From: an uncultured Gammaproteobacteria bacterium | GTDB lineage: Bacteria; Pseudomonadota; Gammaproteobacteria; Coxiellales; Coxiellaceae | Assembly: GCA_903870185.1 (NCBI GenBank) | Contig: CAIQCE010000013.1 | Span: forward strand, 1 to 6,023 | Reading direction: 5' to 3' | DNA: 6,023 bases | Shown: positions 5,033-6,023 of the stretch, piece after piece | How positions within the stretch are numbered: position 1 is the stretch's first letter | Layout: each line of letters starts with the position of its first letter | Notes under the pieces: generated by a model | What the model saw: the letters and a program-made list of their open reading frames with translations, nothing else | Told to the model about the DNA's origin: nothing | The model's database searches: none | Made by a program: the position numbers and the translations under genes

Positions 5033-6023
5033 ATGCTAAAGCGTTTGGTTGAATGCCGTATGGAGTCTTGGCTTTTTAAAGGAAAAGTGCTCTTGCTGAT
5101 GGGTGCCCGTCAGGTGGGGAAAACCACACTCTGCAAGAACCTGCTTAAAAAGCATAGCCATGAGAGCTCCTATTTTCTGTGCGAACGTCAAGCTGTGCGT
5201 GAGATTTTAGAGAGTGAGAATCTATCACGGATCAAAGCGTTGTTTGGTGACAGTAAACTTATTGTCATCGACGAAGCGCAAATTATCGAGAACATCGGCC
5301 ACATCCTTAAATTAGTTCATGATGAAAATCCTGATCTGCAAATTATTGCCTCAGGCTCAAGTAGTTTTGAATTAGCCAATCGCCTCAATGAGCCAATGAC
5401 GGGACGCGCTATACAATTTACACTTTATCCTTTGTCGATCACTGAGCTTGAGCCCATTTATAATCGAACAGAACTTCAAGAAAAATTAGATGATTTTTTA
5501 CGTTTTGGCTTATATCCGGATGTAATAACAACAAGCCCTAATTTTCGCGAAGAGTTATTAATAAACCTGAGCGGTCAATATTTATATAAAGATCTCATTC
5601 AGTTTGAGAATTTAAAAAACTCTAAAAAAATAGTTTCTTTATTAAAATTATTAGCCTTACAAATAGGCTCTGAAGCTTCTATTCATGAATTGGCCGTTCA
5701 GTTGGGATTTAGCCGTTCAACCGTTGAGCGATTTTTAGATTTGCTGGAAAAAATGTTTATCATCGTTCGAATTGGCAGCTTCAGTCGCAATTTACGTAAA
5801 GAATTAAGCAAGAAAGCCAAATACTATTTTTATGATATAGGCATCCGTAACGCCATTTTAAATGCATTCGGCCCCTTAGATAGCCGACAAGATTTAGGCG
5901 CCTTATGGGAAAATTTTTGCGTTATAGAACGCATGAAATTTTTACATAATCAGGCCATCTACCCCAACCTATATTTTTGGCGCACTCATGATCAACAAGA
6001 AATTGATTACATAGAGGAACGCA
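5033..6023 (+). CDS. AAA ATPase with DUF4143 C-terminal domain (3' end outside window)
   Basis: The frame is open from ATG 5033 to the right edge (330 complete codons); relatives are usually about 380-450 residues, so most of the protein is visible. The N-terminal AAA_14-type P-loop domain has Walker A GARQVGKTT (24-32), Walker B LIVIDEAQ (76-83), IIASGSSSFEL (104-114) at the sensor-1 position, and the conserved TGRA (123-126). The middle shows the family pattern FLRFGLYPDV and YLYKDL, then a winged-helix-like segment IHELAVQLGFSRSTVERFLDLLE from residue 217. The DUF4143 end shows WENF, FWRTHDQQEIDY (E323, D325), resembling the E-x-D motif of PD-(D/E)xK-like nuclease folds. The cellular role of this widespread, often multicopy family is unknown; defence, toxin-antitoxin-like or mobile functions have been suggested but none is shown here. 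There are no membrane segments or signal peptide in the visible part. It starts right after the palindromic array and is the only accessory-type gene in the window. Confidence 0.92.
   Translation, partial: MLKRLVECRMESWLFKGKVLLLMGARQVGKTTLCKNLLKKHSHESSYFLCERQAVREILESENLSRIKALFGDSKLIVIDEAQIIENIGHILKLVHDENPDLQIIASGSSSFELANRLNEPMTGRAIQFTLYPLSITELEPIYNRTELQEKLDDFLRFGLYPDVITTSPNFREELLINLSGQYLYKDLIQFENLKNSKKIVSLLKLLALQIGSEASIHELAVQLGFSRSTVERFLDLLEKMFIIVRIGSFSRNLRKELSKKAKYYFYDIGIRNAILNAFGPLDSRQDLGALWENFCVIERMKFLHNQAIYPNLYFWRTHDQQEIDYIEER

Noticed and set aside
1..6023. tRNA, rRNA, insertion sequence or integrase genes
   Set aside because: No cloverleaf, rRNA segment, transposase motif or terminal inverted repeats with target duplication were recognised on either strand.

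Overview
The window is a compact, low-GC bacterial chromosomal segment. Rho, thioredoxin, YqgE/AlgH and YqgF/RuvX all look like close relatives of their gammaproteobacterial versions, and the trxA-rho and yqgE-yqgF neighbour pairs are typical of that class. A host-associated, Legionellales-like gammaproteobacterium is a reasonable inference from AT-rich composition and gene content, but the sequence does not prove the order or genus.

Layout: positions 1-3664 are read leftward (minus strand) as yggS, proC, trxA, rho and the 5' part of a flavin/ferredoxin-type reductase that runs off the left edge. yggS and proC overlap by 8 bp. trxA follows proC after 73 bp and has a possible promoter of its own. 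A small hairpin, a candidate promoter and a G-free, C-rich leader lie between trxA and rho. The reductase start is 12 bp after the rho stop, with a good ribosome binding site. A divergent region (3665-3882) separates this block from the plus-strand pair algH(yqgE)-ruvX(yqgF), which also overlap by 8 bp and end in a hairpin terminator.

After that terminator the character changes. Three tandem 32-bp units, each itself a palindrome and spaced exactly 32 bp centre to centre, fill 4930-5025. They lead directly into the ribosome binding site of a gene for an AAA ATPase with the DUF4143 architecture, which runs off the right edge. This repeat-plus-ATPase stretch is the accessory-looking and least explained part of the window.

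Functionally the core genes are housekeeping: transcription termination (Rho), thiol redox (TrxA), proline synthesis (ProC), PLP homeostasis (YggS), 16S rRNA 5'-end processing or Holliday-junction-like nuclease activity (RuvX), and the UPF0301 protein AlgH. The regulatory observations most worth testing are the palindromic array and its possible masking of the ATPase ribosome binding site, the rut-like leader of rho, and a promoter placed so close to the yggS start that its mRNA would be leaderless.
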